Shown: piece after piece, positions 46,970 to 59,630 of the stretch | Layout: each line of letters starts with the position of its first letter | How positions within the stretch are numbered: position 1 is the stretch's first letter | NCBI RefSeq assembly: GCF_016545825.1 | Contig: NC_052620.1 | Span: 2,046,001-2,110,000 of the forward strand | From: Eucalyptus grandis | Taxonomy: Eukaryota; Streptophyta; Magnoliopsida; Myrtales; Myrtaceae | Direction of reading: 5' to 3' | Length of the DNA: 64,000 bases | Made by a program: the position numbers and the translations under genes | The notes under the pieces: model-generated | Databases searched by the model: none | What the model was told of the DNA's origin: nothing | The model's input: the letters and a program-made list of their open reading frames with translations, nothing else

Positions 46970-48390
46970 AAGTAACCAATGTGAGTGTGCAACTTTGAGC
47001 TATGTGCATTGCAAAAATTATCTATGTCTTCAAATGTTTAGTTAAAAAGAAGAAGCTGTTTATGGTTTCATAGGAAAATTGTCTTAAGGTGGGCTTGGAG
47101 TGAAATTCATTTCGAAAGTAGATATCATTTATCATCCATTATTGCTGGGCACGGAAGTATGGCAATGGTAACACGAAAAATTATAATGAGCAATTTGGGA
47201 CATGTTGATTTGAAAGTGCAGTATAACTATACATAGACAAATTAAATATATGTCACCCAACTATCAGACATATTCTTTATGATTGGTAGAAGCTTACAAA
47301 TACTATAATGATTGTTTTTCTCATGTGACATACAAAAACAGTTGGAGCGAAGTGGACTCTTTTTTGTTTCTTTCCCGCATTGATGAGTCAACTCTTTCTT
47401 TTTCTCCTCAATTTGGAGCTCGCAAACTTTGAAAGAGCCTGAGGTTTCATGCATGATTTCAATAGCTCCTTATCTTCATGTTCTTGCGAAATCATCTGTC
47501 TATTATACACCTCCCACATAGCTCCCTCCCATTATTACCCTTGCTATTTCCTACACATCAGCCTCAACAAGTAGACGTTGATTTGTGATAATAGTTTTCG
47601 TCGAAGACAAGAATTACGGTATCTCGTGTTGCTAGCCTCCTTTCAAAAATTGCAAATTGGCACAAGAAAATTTATAAATGAGTGGAACATGAGGTCCCAT
47701 ATTTAAAACTGTTTTTCATCAAAACATCGGAAAGACCAATATTACTTGGAACGGTCGGGCCAAAAGTCAAGGCAGAGAAGCAAGAACATTTCTTCCCCTC
47801 ACAGATGGACGAGCCAACTCTCTTTTTCTTTCTATTAACGAAGCTTTGCATGCTGAAGCTTTCTAATGCCCTATTTATAGGCACCAATCTACTGCTTTAG
47901 GAACGTTAGCTTTAGAAACAAATTCTTTTGAAATGTGTAGCCAAAATTCCTGAACGAAAGATTCACACGTTTAGCCACGAATATTGAAGCCCACAAATTT
48001 TGAAAGGCAAAATCCTAAACTTCGTGAACCTCAGCTTCATGTACGACATCAAGAGATCCTCATCTTTTATTTTCTTGTGAAAGCATTTACTGTATGTCTT
48101 AACATATAGTTCGCTACCATTAGGCATACTATTCGCTACACGGTAGCCCACAGATCCAATGATGCCCCGCCGCATGGTTCAATTAGAGGACAAAAACTTC
48201 ACGCAGTTTCTAAGAACGTACTAATTGGGTAAGCTTTCCCCTTTTCCTTTGGACCGGCACCCAGGCTTTTTCACGTTGACCCTAAAACGTAGAGGTCCCT
48301 GATGGCCGTGGAGACCCGGAAAGGAAGAGCAATTGGGACGGAAGAAAAATAATTGATGAATGCTTTTCTATAGTATGATGGTGATTGTCC
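46970..48390. repeat. Flanking module, copy 1 of a segmental duplication
   Basis: Landmarks such as tttgagctatgtgcattg, gatgagtcaactctttcttt, ttttcgtcgaagacaag, ttgaagcccacaaattttga and gaacgtactaattg occur here and again in the same order at 50930-52790. It is non-coding. The second copy lies just upstream of TNL-2, so these are probably old TNL flanks. Confidence 0.75.
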
Positions 48391-48444
48391 TCTCCATCTT
48401 TATCCCTATTCGATTAAAAATTTTGGTCTAATTGACTAAATTTA

Positions 48445-49399
48445 GGTTGCATTTGATTGGACTTTTGATTTTTTTTTTAAATATAAAAGACTAAAAAAGT
48501 AAAGGGATCTTTCAAAACACAAATTGCATTTGATAAATTGTAATCTAAAAGTCCATTGTAAAATACTTTTGAACAAAATAGTACTTGGACAAATTATATT
48601 TACAAAAAAAAAATTATTATTTAAAAAAGAAAAAAGACTGGCTGGTGAAGGGTAGTGACCGTCGGTGATCCAAATCTATCGCCATTAGTTGTTGTCTAAG
48701 GTTGCTTGGCCTCAAGCGGCCCACGGAGACCACTGGCAAGGGCTACTTGGGGTTGGGTGACCCTCGAGACCCAAGCAAGACCCTTGTTTGAGGTCTTGCA
48801 GTCTCGTTGAGGGCTGCCTATGGTCGGGCAACCCTTGATGATTGTCACGCGAGCTCATGCAACCCCTGATGCAAGCGGCCCTTGCCAAGGCCACGCAACC
48901 TGGCGAGGGTCTCTCTTGAGTTACACGATCCCGGTGAGGGTTGCCTATGGTTGAGTGACCCCTAGCAAGGGTACTGCGACCTCGAGGGTGACCCTCGTGG
49001 GGGGTCGCGTGGCCTAGATAGTACAGGGGGTCACACGATGTGACCCCTCGGCGATGGTCGCCACTGACCTCTCTCTAGCTAGTCTCTGACCATCCTACAA
49101 CCCTATGCAACCTTGCTGACTGCCCCTTAATGGATGCATAGTCATATAACAAGGGAAAAATCGAAAAATAAAAGGTTGAGGATAATTTCGAAAGAAATTT
49201 TTTTACTAGCCTACTCGAATTTGCATGCCAAAAAAGCCAAAAGCCCAAAGTACCCCAAGACCAGTCTTGGGCTTTTAGCCTTTAGAAGGCCAACTTTGCA
49301 CCAATGGAGTTTGTAAAATTTTTCCCAAATACCCAAATTTTGGCCAAAGGGGTTTTGGGTGTCTAAAGTCCATTCCCAGTGCAAATCCCAAACGTAGCC
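48445..49399. mobile_element. PIF/Harbinger-like MITE with TTA target duplication
   Basis: The left end ggttgcatttgatt and the reverse complement of the right end (ggctacgtttgggatt) form terminal inverted repeats, and TTA flanks both sides (48442-48444, 49400-49402). The core (48650-49060) is GC-rich with repeated gcaagggt/ggttgcctatgg units. ORFs inside are repeat artefacts. Confidence 0.7.
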
Positions 49400-49641
49400 T
49401 TAACTGCTGTGTACAAGAATTTAGGAAACACTTGAATTCATTCAAGATTTGAAATATTGGAAAATTTTATGTATTGCTAAAACGAGAGAAATTAAGTAAA
49501 TTTTACTTATTTTTGAAAGGAAAATTTTGCTACTCGAAATTGTGTGTGGGTGTGTGGTTTTTTTTTTTTTTTGTTATTCAAAATTGCATATAACATGGAC
49601 ATTAGTGCTTGATTGATGAAATTTGGGATTTTGATGGTGCT

Positions 49642-49799
49642 GGCAAAGTGTTAGTAGAAGTCATAGATAAGTGCTATCATGACCAAATCCAAGTTATAAT
49701 TTTCTCAAAGCACTTCTTTTGGCAAAGTGTTAGTAGAAGTCATAGATAAGTGCTATCATGACCAAATCCAAGTTATAATTTTCTCAAAGCACTTCTTTT
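49642..49799. repeat. Exact 79-bp tandem duplication
   Basis: Units 49642-49720 and 49721-49799 are identical by eye. They start ggcaaagtgttagtagaagt. No gene is affected. Confidence 0.95.
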
Positions 49800-50929
49800 G
49801 AAGAATGATTCGCTTCTTTTCCTGTGCTTAAAATATATTTGATCCATGAGGATGCTCAGCTGGAAGAACAATTGCTTCAACCAACCCATATGTTCTCTTG
49901 AGCAAATTCCTTAAGTTCAGCTATCTTAGTCCCTTATCAATTCTTTTCATGGTAAATCATTAGCATTTTTTTTTTTATCAACTGCTATATTTCTTCACAA
50001 GATTTCTCAGCCATCTTGGATTCCTTAAATAGATTTACATGTCAAACTTGACCAAGTGCAAAATATCAATCAAATTCATTATGTCTAGAAAAATCATGTT
50101 TTGATTTTATGTTACGTTCATTCAAGCGTCATAATATAGCAATTGAGGCCCAAAATGTATGTGAAGTTCAAGTTGAGGCATTGGACCTAGGTAGTGCACA
50201 CAAGCCCCCCAAACAATCACAGTGTAAATAGGTTTCTTGAAGATTCACATTCCTTGACCCCAATCGGAAGAAAGATCTCGGGATGGTCCACAAAACGTGT
50301 ATGATGGTCAAGCCATGATGTAGACAAAGCAAAGTGGGTCCCTCCTTGTGATACTCCATTAATTCTTTGCTTACGTTGCTTTTCCAACGCGTGTTTGTAC
50401 TCCATCCATGCCAGCCACAGATTGAGCTTCCATGGACAGTGCACGTCAGCCCATCCATACAAATGCATTCCACATTTTCGCCATGACTCCAAAGAGCAAA
50501 TCTCACGAAAGCTTCCAATAATTTTGGCAGTAGTGCCATATTGCTACTATTGCATCACGCGTCACTTTCGAAAACAATCTCGATAAGATATAATAATTTT
50601 ATCAACTTAATCATATAAACTTTTATGGGAAATATCAATGTAACCTTTGTGGCCAATTTCTATTGAGAATTATTGATGCGGCGACTTAATTATCTTGGAT
50701 TGTCCAGTGGTTTCCATAAAAAAAGTGCCCACAAAAACTATATTAAAATATCGAAGAAAGGTTTAGAATTAAATTGTCTAAATTATAAATTATAAAACTA
50801 AATTGACATTCATATAATAAATTTAGGACTAAGTGGACAATTTTCTTGATACAATAATTGGTTTAAAATACGAAAAACATTCATGAGTAACGATGCATCT
50901 GATCCTACCTACCCATACTTGTCTTGTTC
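49800..50929. other. Region with one unrecognised ORF pair
   Basis: At 50539-50168 minus, two overlapping frames (123 and 91 codons) are open, e.g. LYGWADVHCPWKLNLWLAW. I recognise no family. The two frames together might be one broken gene fragment. The rest is AT-rich with no further gene. Confidence 0.25.
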
Positions 50930-52028
50930 CCACTTGCCTATCTTTGAGCTATGAGCATTGCAAAAAATTATGGCATGTCTTCAAATTTTTAATTAAAAAA
51001 ATAGAGTTCATTAATGGTTAAAAAATCATTTGGAGGTAACTTTGGAAGGAAATTCGTTCTGGAAACTAGATATAAGAAAATTATAATGAGCAACTCGGAT
51101 CGGGGCATACTTAATTGAAAATACATTATGAATACTACACAAAAATAAAAAGAATAATTTGTGACACAATTGTCACACACATAATTCATGATTTATGAGA
51201 GCTTACACTTACTATTACAATTGTTTTTCTCACATGACACGCAAAAACACTTATATTTCTTTCTCGCATGGATGAGCCAACTCTTTCTTTTTCTCCTCAG
51301 TTTGGAGCTTGCAAACTTTGAAAGAACTTGGGCTTTCACGGATGACTGCAATAGCTCCTCATCTTCATGTTCTTTCGAAAGCATCTATCTATTGGACGTC
51401 TCCCAAATAGATCCCCACTATTAACCCCTACTATTTCCTACACAGTAGCCTCAATAAGTAGACGCTGATTTCTGATAGTAGTTTTCGTCGAAGACAAGAA
51501 TCACAGCATCCCTTGTCAATTTCTGCGTGTGTTGCACAGAACTTGAATAAGAGCGAATAAATGGAACGTACTAACTAGGGGAGTTACTAATTGACGGGGG
51601 CTATTTAAGCCTCTTTTCCTTTTTTTTTTTCTTTTGAACGGCTGGAGGCAATCTATGTGTTTCACATTGACACTAAAAAAAAAAGGTTCATGGCCTTTCA
51701 AACTCGGAAAGAAGAGGATGGATGAGAAAAGCGACAAAGGTCCTCGATTCATGAGATAGAAAGACCGATTTTTTCGTTTGCGAAATACAAAGATAGAGAA
51801 GGCCATCGATCGATGCAGGTAGAGGGTGTAATTACATGTGGCGATGCATTGCTTGGTAACCGTGAATGAAGGGATTTTGGTCCTTCTTCATTCAAATTGA
51901 TTAGAGATAGGATATCACTTTTGACTCGTAATTAGAGGCCAGCCCCACCATACATCCCTTCCCGATGTAAAGTTAAAGACGTCCTTCCCATTCACACGTC
52001 AACTTTGTATCCTTCCCTTTTTTTCCTT

Positions 52029-52065
<37 letters not shown>

Positions 52066-52790
52066 CGATCGATCGAAAGGAATAGGAGGTTCTTTTGGTA
52101 GCAGAAAAGGATATTTAACGAAAATAAATCAAAGGAAAGGGAAGGAAAAAAGGGGGCATTGCACTTCATGTGGCAATCGTCGAGGCCTTTGCAGTGTCTC
52201 AATCTTGAACAAAAGCTTGCACTACTTGCCATATCTCAGTGATTGAGGCAATCATATTATTTCAGATAATAATTTTTTCTCATGTTTAGTGGTAGTTAAT
52301 CTACTGCTCGAAGGCTGTCACTACTCCACTTCCACCTCCATCAAGGAAAGTGTAGCCAAAATTTCCTGAACAAAAAATTCATTGAAGCCCACAATTTTGA
52401 AAGACAAAACCCTTAACTTTGGGAGCCTTAGTTTTAGCTTCACGTGCAACTTCAAGAGCGATATTCTCCCAAATAGTTCCCTACCGTTAGACTTACGACA
52501 TACATTGATTTGTCGATCCAATGATGCCCCTACTGCATGGAAGTTCAATCGAGAGGAAATAAGGCTCCGCGGACGAAACTTCGCACAGACGTTCCTGGGA
52601 ACGTACTAATTGCGTCGGTGCTTTAAAGTTCTTTGCTTTTTCTTTTGGACTGGTAACTAGTGCCTTTCACATGGACAATGAAAAGGAAAAGGATCGTGAT
52701 GATCTTTGAGACTCAGAAAGAAGAGTGGTGGGGTTGGTTGAGAAAAATAATTGGTGAATACTTTCTAGTAGTGTGGGGGTAGTTGTTGTC
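50930..52790. repeat. Flanking module, copy 2, with a partial third copy inside
   Basis: This segment repeats the order of landmarks of 46970-48390. Between its two halves lies an extra stretch (51520-52340). Part of that stretch (about 51565-51730, gaacgtactaact, tttcacattgacact, actcggaaagaagag) is a further diverged copy of the 48220-48340 part. It ends about 870 bp before the TNL-2 start. Confidence 0.72.
52033..52074. repeat. (CT)n and (GATC)n microsatellite
   Basis: About fifteen CT units followed by three GATC units. Confidence 0.95.
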
Positions 52791-53623
52791 TCAAAACCGA
52801 TAGTGCTAATGTCATTTGGGCCAAAAATCAAAGAAAAGTAAGCAATAACATGAGTGTTGATAGTTATGTTTATTATCCTTTGTCATTTGCTGAACTTCAT
52901 AAGTTAATTAAAAGTAAATTTCGTTGATGTGCTTGCAAAGAGATAGCATAATTTCTTAGCGATATGAATTAAGCTTACAAAATGAAATATGTTTCGTACA
53001 TAAATCTAAAATAGATAACAGGCGAAACTTTCCATGAGGGATGTCTATCTTTATTTTTGAATGATTTTCCTTTTATTTTTCCACTTTAATCGAACTAAAT
53101 ATTTTTTGGCTTTAATTCAAGGGGCATATAATTACTTTCAATATTGCGGAAATCTCTTATTCTAATGAAGATAAAGTATATTTCTTGAATAATTAATTCT
53201 TGTGATCACAGTAATATAATTATAGTGGCAATAGCTAATATGTTCTTTTCTTTCAATTTTTTTTTTTATTTTCTTATAATGGGGGTGGTTGCTAACGCCA
53301 GCAGAGAGCAAACGTCAAGGGCGAGGAGTGAGGAGTGAGGACCACAAGACTTGCTTTTAGTCAATTAACAATTAACTTTTTTAGTCAAAATTCGAACGCG
53401 TCTCTGGATCCCAATATGAACACATGAAGTATATGAAACGGCAATGCTGCTTCGTCTTCCTGCCTTGCCTCCTGCTTTGCTTTCTTCCTCTTTACCGGCT
53501 CGAGTACGCTTCCCAGCTCAGGCCCTAGCAGCCGAACGGAGCCGTCCTCCTGGTTGACAAGCAAACCACTGTACTCACCCCCTTCTTCCATCACCTCAAA
53601 AACTATCCACAACAGTCGCGTCT

Positions 53624-53626
<3 letters not shown>
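52791..53626. other. Upstream region of TNL-2
   Basis: AT-rich sequence to about 53280, then a more balanced stretch next to the gene. It should hold the TNL-2 promoter. I cannot place a TATA box with confidence. A minus ORF at 53612-53385 looks incidental. Confidence 0.35.

Positions 53627-53658
<32 letters not shown>
53627..53658 (+). repeat. (GA)n tract in the TNL-2 leader
   Basis: An uninterrupted run of about sixteen GA units ends five bases before the TNL-2 ATG. GA repeats in plant leaders can bind BPC/GAGA-type factors. Here it may be regulatory or just a microsatellite. Confidence 0.85.
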
Positions 53659-53660
<2 letters not shown>

Positions 53661-53663
53661 GCA

Positions 53664-55568
53664 ATGGGAAATTATTCCTCAAAGCAACAACGCAAGCGCG
53701 TTAGAGACACCGATGCTTCGAGTCCGACCATTTCGAAGAAACAAAGACACGAAAAATTGGTTGAATTACAGTCAGAGCAGCGCGAGAGCGAATCGCCTCT
53801 TCTTCTTCCCTCTTCGGACTCTTTAGAGACGATCAATGTGCCCTCCGCGTCCGAAGCGAATTCTGACCTATCCGCTTCGTCCATCTCCGTGATTGGAAAC
53901 AATTACCATGTATTCTTGAGCTTTAGAGGCCTTGACACTCGCAAAGGTTTCATCGATCACCTCTACCGTCAATTCGTGCATGTGGGCCTGCACCATCCAA
54001 ACTTCGTGTTTAGAGATGATGAGAACCTCTGCTTTGGCGAGCCAATTGCTGAAAATCTTCTCAATGCAATCGAGCGCTCTAAGGTTTCAATCCCAGTCAT
54101 CTCGGAAAATTATGCTGCTAGCGAATGGTGCCTTCGTGAACTCATTCATATTGTGGAGTGCAAGGAAAGTAGAGGACAAATGGTTTTGCCTGTGCTGTAC
54201 AAGGTGAAACCCAAGGATGTGAAATTCATGCTGGGGAAATTTGGAGAGGCCTTCAAATCTGGTATGCATCGTTTCAAGGAGGATGTCAAGCAACAAGGGC
54301 CGGAAGCGCTCAGAAAAGCACTTACTCTCAGAGTATACGAATCAGAGGTGTTTGCTAGTGGGTATGTCGTTTAACTTGTTTTAAAAGATCCTTGTCAAAA
54401 GAAGATTTTTTTATTTTATTTTATTTTTTATTTTTATTTATCATCTATAATCCTTGTTTCGTGAGCCATTAGTAAGTTCTTATGTGTTGTGTTGTTTGAC
54501 AGGCATGAAGGGGAATTGGTAAATGAACTCGTAGAAACAATATTGTGTCAGCAGCAATATGATCTCCAACCTCATCTTCCCTTAAACTTGGTTGCAATCG
54601 AGGATCGTGTGGCTGAGGTTATGGAATTGATGGATCTTGCTTGCCCAGACACTCGAATTATTGGGATTTGGGGGATGGGCGGCATTGGTAAGACAACTTT
54701 GGCTACGATCATCTATAAAAAGCTTTTTGACAAGTTTCAGTACCGTAGCTCTCTCAAGGATATTAGAGAAACAATTAAGATGGAAGGTATCAAACATGTC
54801 CAATATCTACTCATCTCAGATATGACAAAAAGCCCTCCCCATAGGGTGCATAATTCTGATATAGGGATTGCAATGATTCGATTAAGTTGTGAAAATAAGA
54901 AGGTACTTATTCTTCTTGATGATGTGGATCATCAAGAACACCTTGATAATTTGATTGGAGGTTGTACTTTTGGGTCAGGAAGTAGGATCATTATTACATG
55001 TCGAAATAAGGCGCTCTTGAAGTTTGAATATAAAATGTATGAACTCAAAGAAATGAACCGCAAAGAATCTTTGCTTCTGTTTAGTAGATATGCATTTGAA
55101 GGGGAACGACCTCCCAAAGATCTGGCGACTCTTTCTAGTGATATTGTTGCCACCACAGGAGGGCTTCCCTTAACTCTCATGGTTGTAGGTTCACTTCTCA
55201 AAGGGGAAAAAGATCAAATGATATGGGAAGAGAGGCTTGAGAAATTGAGGAAGGTACCTCATGAGGACGTACGAGAAAAGTTGAAGATAAGTTATGATAC
55301 ATTAGGTCATGCAGAGAAAGAGATGTTTCTAGACATTGCATGTTTTTTTATTGGAACTGACAAAAGAATTGCCACCTACTTTTGGGCAGATCTCAAATTC
55401 TTCCCAAGAACCGGATTGCAAATATTGATTAGTCGTTCGTTAATAAAAATTGATGGTGGAAATCGGTTGAGAATGCATGATCAACTAAGAGATTTAGGTA
55501 GGATTATCGCCTGTCTAGCAGAGAAGAAGCCTTGGAAACGGAGAGACTATGGGATGAGGAAGCCATGA
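53664..55568 (+). CDS. Truncated TIR-NB-ARC (TN) protein potentially encoded by TNL-2
   Basis: Spliced exons 1 and 2 (53664-54361, 54503-55568) give one open frame. It starts MGNYSSKQQRKRV, with Gly2, Ser6 and Lys7 fitting an N-myristoylation site, followed by basic clusters that could act in the nucleus. The TIR is complete: HVFLSFRGLDTRKGF, with the likely NADase Glu in SEWCLRELIHI. NB-ARC has the P-loop GMGGIGKTT, kinase-2 KVLILLDDVD, RNBS-B GSGSRIIITCRN, GLPLT, EKEMFLDIACFF and MHD (RLRMHDQLRDLG). The stop follows about 40 residues after MHD. TIR domains of TNLs cleave NAD+ to signal through EDS1 complexes, and the NB-ARC switches on ATP binding. TN proteins without LRR exist as genuine genes in plants, so this product may be real, or the frameshift may be an assembly error. 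Confidence 0.7.
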
Positions 55569-55585
55569 AAGTTCTACGACGCAAG

Positions 55586-58441
55586 GTAACAATGATGTCT
55601 ACTTTTGGCCTCTCCCATTTTCTCTAATGGTAGTCCCTTAAATTATTATCGTTATCGTTCTTTTGCTCTAGACCATTGACCATTCTCAACATGTGGTTAG
55701 CATTTTCTTGGTAAAAGCTACATCGAATTTGGCCTTTAGTTCATGAAAAGTTTGCACTCGTCACCATTCAACAGGTCATCTCTTGATGCATATGACAGTA
55801 AAATTGTTTAGTATTGACTCTGTCTATATTGCTCTTTTGTGGGTTTAACATCGTTTTCTAGCAGATTTGATACTGCTTCTTACTATGTAGTACTTGTTGC
55901 AGACCGAGCATCACACTAGTTTGATGATTTACTTTATGCCACATATAATTCCGGTTTGTCACACTTTAAACTGCACATGTCTTTATAAATTTTTGCCGAT
56001 CGACTTATTTTATTCAACCAAATGCCAAAAACTTTAGTGTTGATCATTACTTTGTTGTCTTTCATTCTATCTCCCAAAATATATTGGCAATATAGTTTTT
56101 GAAGTATGCTGATGGGAAGATAAATACATGGATCATATATTTGCCACCTTTTTCTATCTTGAATTTTTACTTTTTTCCTTCTCCAAGATTCGAATACATT
56201 ATTCTGTCTTCAATTTCCAACCATAAATACGTGCTATTTCCTCGGGTGCTGGTTCTACTTGTTTTGCAACAAAAAGAAAGATTTCAGTTAAATCCTTTGC
56301 ACCTTAACTATTGGCTATCAATTTAAGATTTTGTTCAATTTCAAGTAATAAGATGTTATGTAGTGGTTTTATATGTATGAAGAATTTTGACAATTTGTTT
56401 TCTAGGATTTATTATGCATTTTCATGATGTAAATCCAATATGATAATGTAAATGCAGAAGTACATGTACTTAATACAAAGAAAATTGAAGATTTAGTTTA
56501 AATTGTATTACTCGGTGAATATTAATAACATAATTGAAGAAGTTCCTTTAAATATATCATGTTTTTGAGCAATTTAGAAATGCATAATTATGTTAATAAT
56601 GTGGTGGGTTAGTTGATAACTTGAAACAACACTACAAAACTCAGATGCCTCTTAGTCAATGATAAATAGAAAACTATTATTTTTTCTTTTCACTTAAAGG
56701 ACTGGCACATTTAAAAAATGATTAGATTCAAATTCTCTATTGCGACTTTGGCTTTTCTTTCATTGTTGCCTATACCAACTTACAGTCAAATTAACAAATT
56801 ACATAAAAAAAAATTGAAAGATTGTTCAAGATACATTAACTATAAAAGGAATCGGCATAATTAACAATATTTATTTTTTATTATGAGCACTGCATGTGTG
56901 CGATGGATCAATCATATTCATTCATATGAAAGATGAGAACTCACAGGATTTTGATATGTGATGAAACATCATAAGGCTATTTCATGTCTACCCAGCTTTC
57001 ATAATATATACTCCATGTTCATACCGGTGCTATGCACGGATTTAGTTATAGGTATTATGAGCACATAATTCAACATCAATGAATGTTGTGCAAAATCAAA
57101 TGATAGTAAATTACGACATAAGACACAAAATAACAATTGTCATATAATTTTGTACATATTCATACCAAGTAATTTTCGATAAAAAAACTGAAAAGCAAAT
57201 ATTGACATTAAGAAATTAAATGATTGAGTGACGAAATAGTGAAAGGAGAAAGAAATTGTGTTCTCCTCCTTTTATTTGCCTTTTGTGCAATACAATATCC
57301 ACCTCTATTATGTAATGAGTGAGCTTTTCTTAGTACGATTAATTGAGCCTTTATTCACATGCACAGACAGAGGAGACAAAAATCTTTTGTTAGATATTAG
57401 TGGAGAAAAAACAGATAATTAACTTATGGAATAAGATAACTAGAGGAGCTAAAAAGAAATGTCAGAATGCACATAAAGGAAAACGATAATAATCGCTATT
57501 CTTTATTTACTAATTCATATATTTTTATATAATTGGGGGAATGGAAAAAAATGCACTAACCAAATTTAAGATCAGGTTGAATTTTATGAGTGATTGGGGC
57601 AAATTCAATGATGACTAATTGAATGGTATACTCATCTCAAAGGAAAATTATCCAGTCAGTTTCAAATTTGTTGTATAGATATCGATTTAGTCATGAATTT
57701 ATTAAACCTTTGCGCAAAATTTCATTGTAGTCTCCTAGATCAACTTTCGCCAAAAATCGTCAACATGGTGATCCAATTATTTTTGGCCGTTCTATATGGC
57801 ACATTGTCACCTTAGTGATTTCCTATAAAAAATGGCCGAAAAAATAAATTGTAATTTCACGAAAAGGGTTAAGACGAAATCAGTAAAATTGGTAAGTTTA
57901 TGATTGATTAGGCAATTTCTTCCTAGTCTAAGGATTAGTTGTTGAGCTTTGAGCTTGAATACCCAAAAATGAAAATTCAAGTTCCATATACCAAATTCTT
58001 GTTTCCATCCCATATGCCAAAATCAAAACTATTTTATGAATGGGGAGGGAATGAGTTGTGATGCTTTATGAGTGCATAAGTCTAATTAGGTACCTTTTGT
58101 ATTTGAAATGTGTAACGAGTTCTCACATATGTCGAAGGGTACACCATATTTAGTCAATCGTCAATATTGCCTATGTTAGAAAATTTAATTTCAAAATTTT
58201 TTAGAAACCTAGAATAATTTTATATAGGAATTTCACATAAAACATCAAAACTTGGGGCATAAAAGTGAAAATCGACGTACGACATGATCACATAATTGTA
58301 GAAGATTAGATATATTTCTTTTTGCCCTGTTAGTGTAGACAAAATGCATTGGCCACAATAACATGCACAATATACTAACAGGAGGAGGTTGGATAGTATT
58401 TATAATCCTCATTTTATTTTTTAATATTTTTATTTTTTTAG
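55586..58441 (+). other. Long AT-rich intron of TNL-2
   Basis: Donor gtaaca and acceptor tttttttag bound a 2856-bp stretch without coding sequence. Part of it (about 57640-57930, ggaaaattatccagtcag ... gattaggcaatttcttcc) resembles the ends of the MULE-like MITE at 35365 and may be another small element. Confidence 0.55.
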
Positions 58442-59630
58442 GAGGAAAATGAAGAATATGAAAATATTGAGGCACTACGTCTGGACGAAAGCGGCTCCAA
58501 TGAGTTCATGATGCGAAAGAGCTTCAAAAAAATGCCTAACTTGAAGTTCCTTCATTTGAAAGCTGTGGGTTTTGCTAGAGATTTCAAAGGATCACTTTCT
58601 GAATTAAGATGGTTGAAGTGGGAGAGATGTTGCGACTCTTTCGAGGCGACTAGTGTTCATTTGGAGAATTTAGTGGTGCTTGAGTTATCAAGTCATGAAG
58701 ATATTCGAAATCGTATTAGTGAAAATTGGAGAGGATGGAGTTTTTTTGAAGAGGAGAGGATGGAGTTCAATTAAGGTAAAGATGAAAAAGATTTTTCTTT
58801 TTGTTACATTTTATGTTAAATCATTCTATTTCTAACTGCTAATGTTGAAACATGTTTCTTTCTTGTAGATGGAGAAGTTGAAAGTTCTCAATCTTTCATG
58901 GTTCTCGAAATTGAAGAGCAACCCTAATCTCTCTGCTTTTGAAAATTTAGAGTGGCTAATCCTAGAAGGTTGTGCTAATTTGAAGGAAATCGACCCTTCC
59001 ATTCAATATGCCAAGCGCCTCCTTATCTTGAACTTGAGCTATTGTAGAAGTCTCAAGATGTTACCTAAACAACTTGGCAAACTAGAAAATTTGGAGGAAC
59101 TTGTCATAGACAAGACTTGGATAAAAGAAATCCCTTCATGTGTAGGATCTTTAAAGAAGCTAAAGAGGCTTAGTGCCCAGTGGGATTGGCGGTCAAAACA
59201 TTTGTCATTAAAAAAGATCCCTTCTTCAATTGGGAAGTTGGGAGAGTTGGTTGAGCTGGACTTGTCATATACTAGGATTAAGGAACTACCTGAATCCATT
59301 GGGAAATTGAACAAATTGAAAATTCTGAATATTGAGGGTTGTGAGATAGAAAGGATACCGAGCTCTATTGGAAAATTGCAGAGCCTCCAAGAGGTCAATG
59401 CCATCTCATGCAAAAAACTAAAAGGACAAATTCTTGTTGATAAAGGTGGATTGTCTTCTCTAAAGACCCTTTGTTTAGGCGAAACAAAAATTTCTGGCTT
59501 GCCGGAAAACTTACATCAGCTTTCTTCTCTCGAGCACCTCGATTTATATAACTGTCATGACCTTCAGTCACTCCCAAAACCTCCTTGTAGCTTATCATTC
59601 TTGTGGCTCACCTGTCGGAGCAATGAGCTG

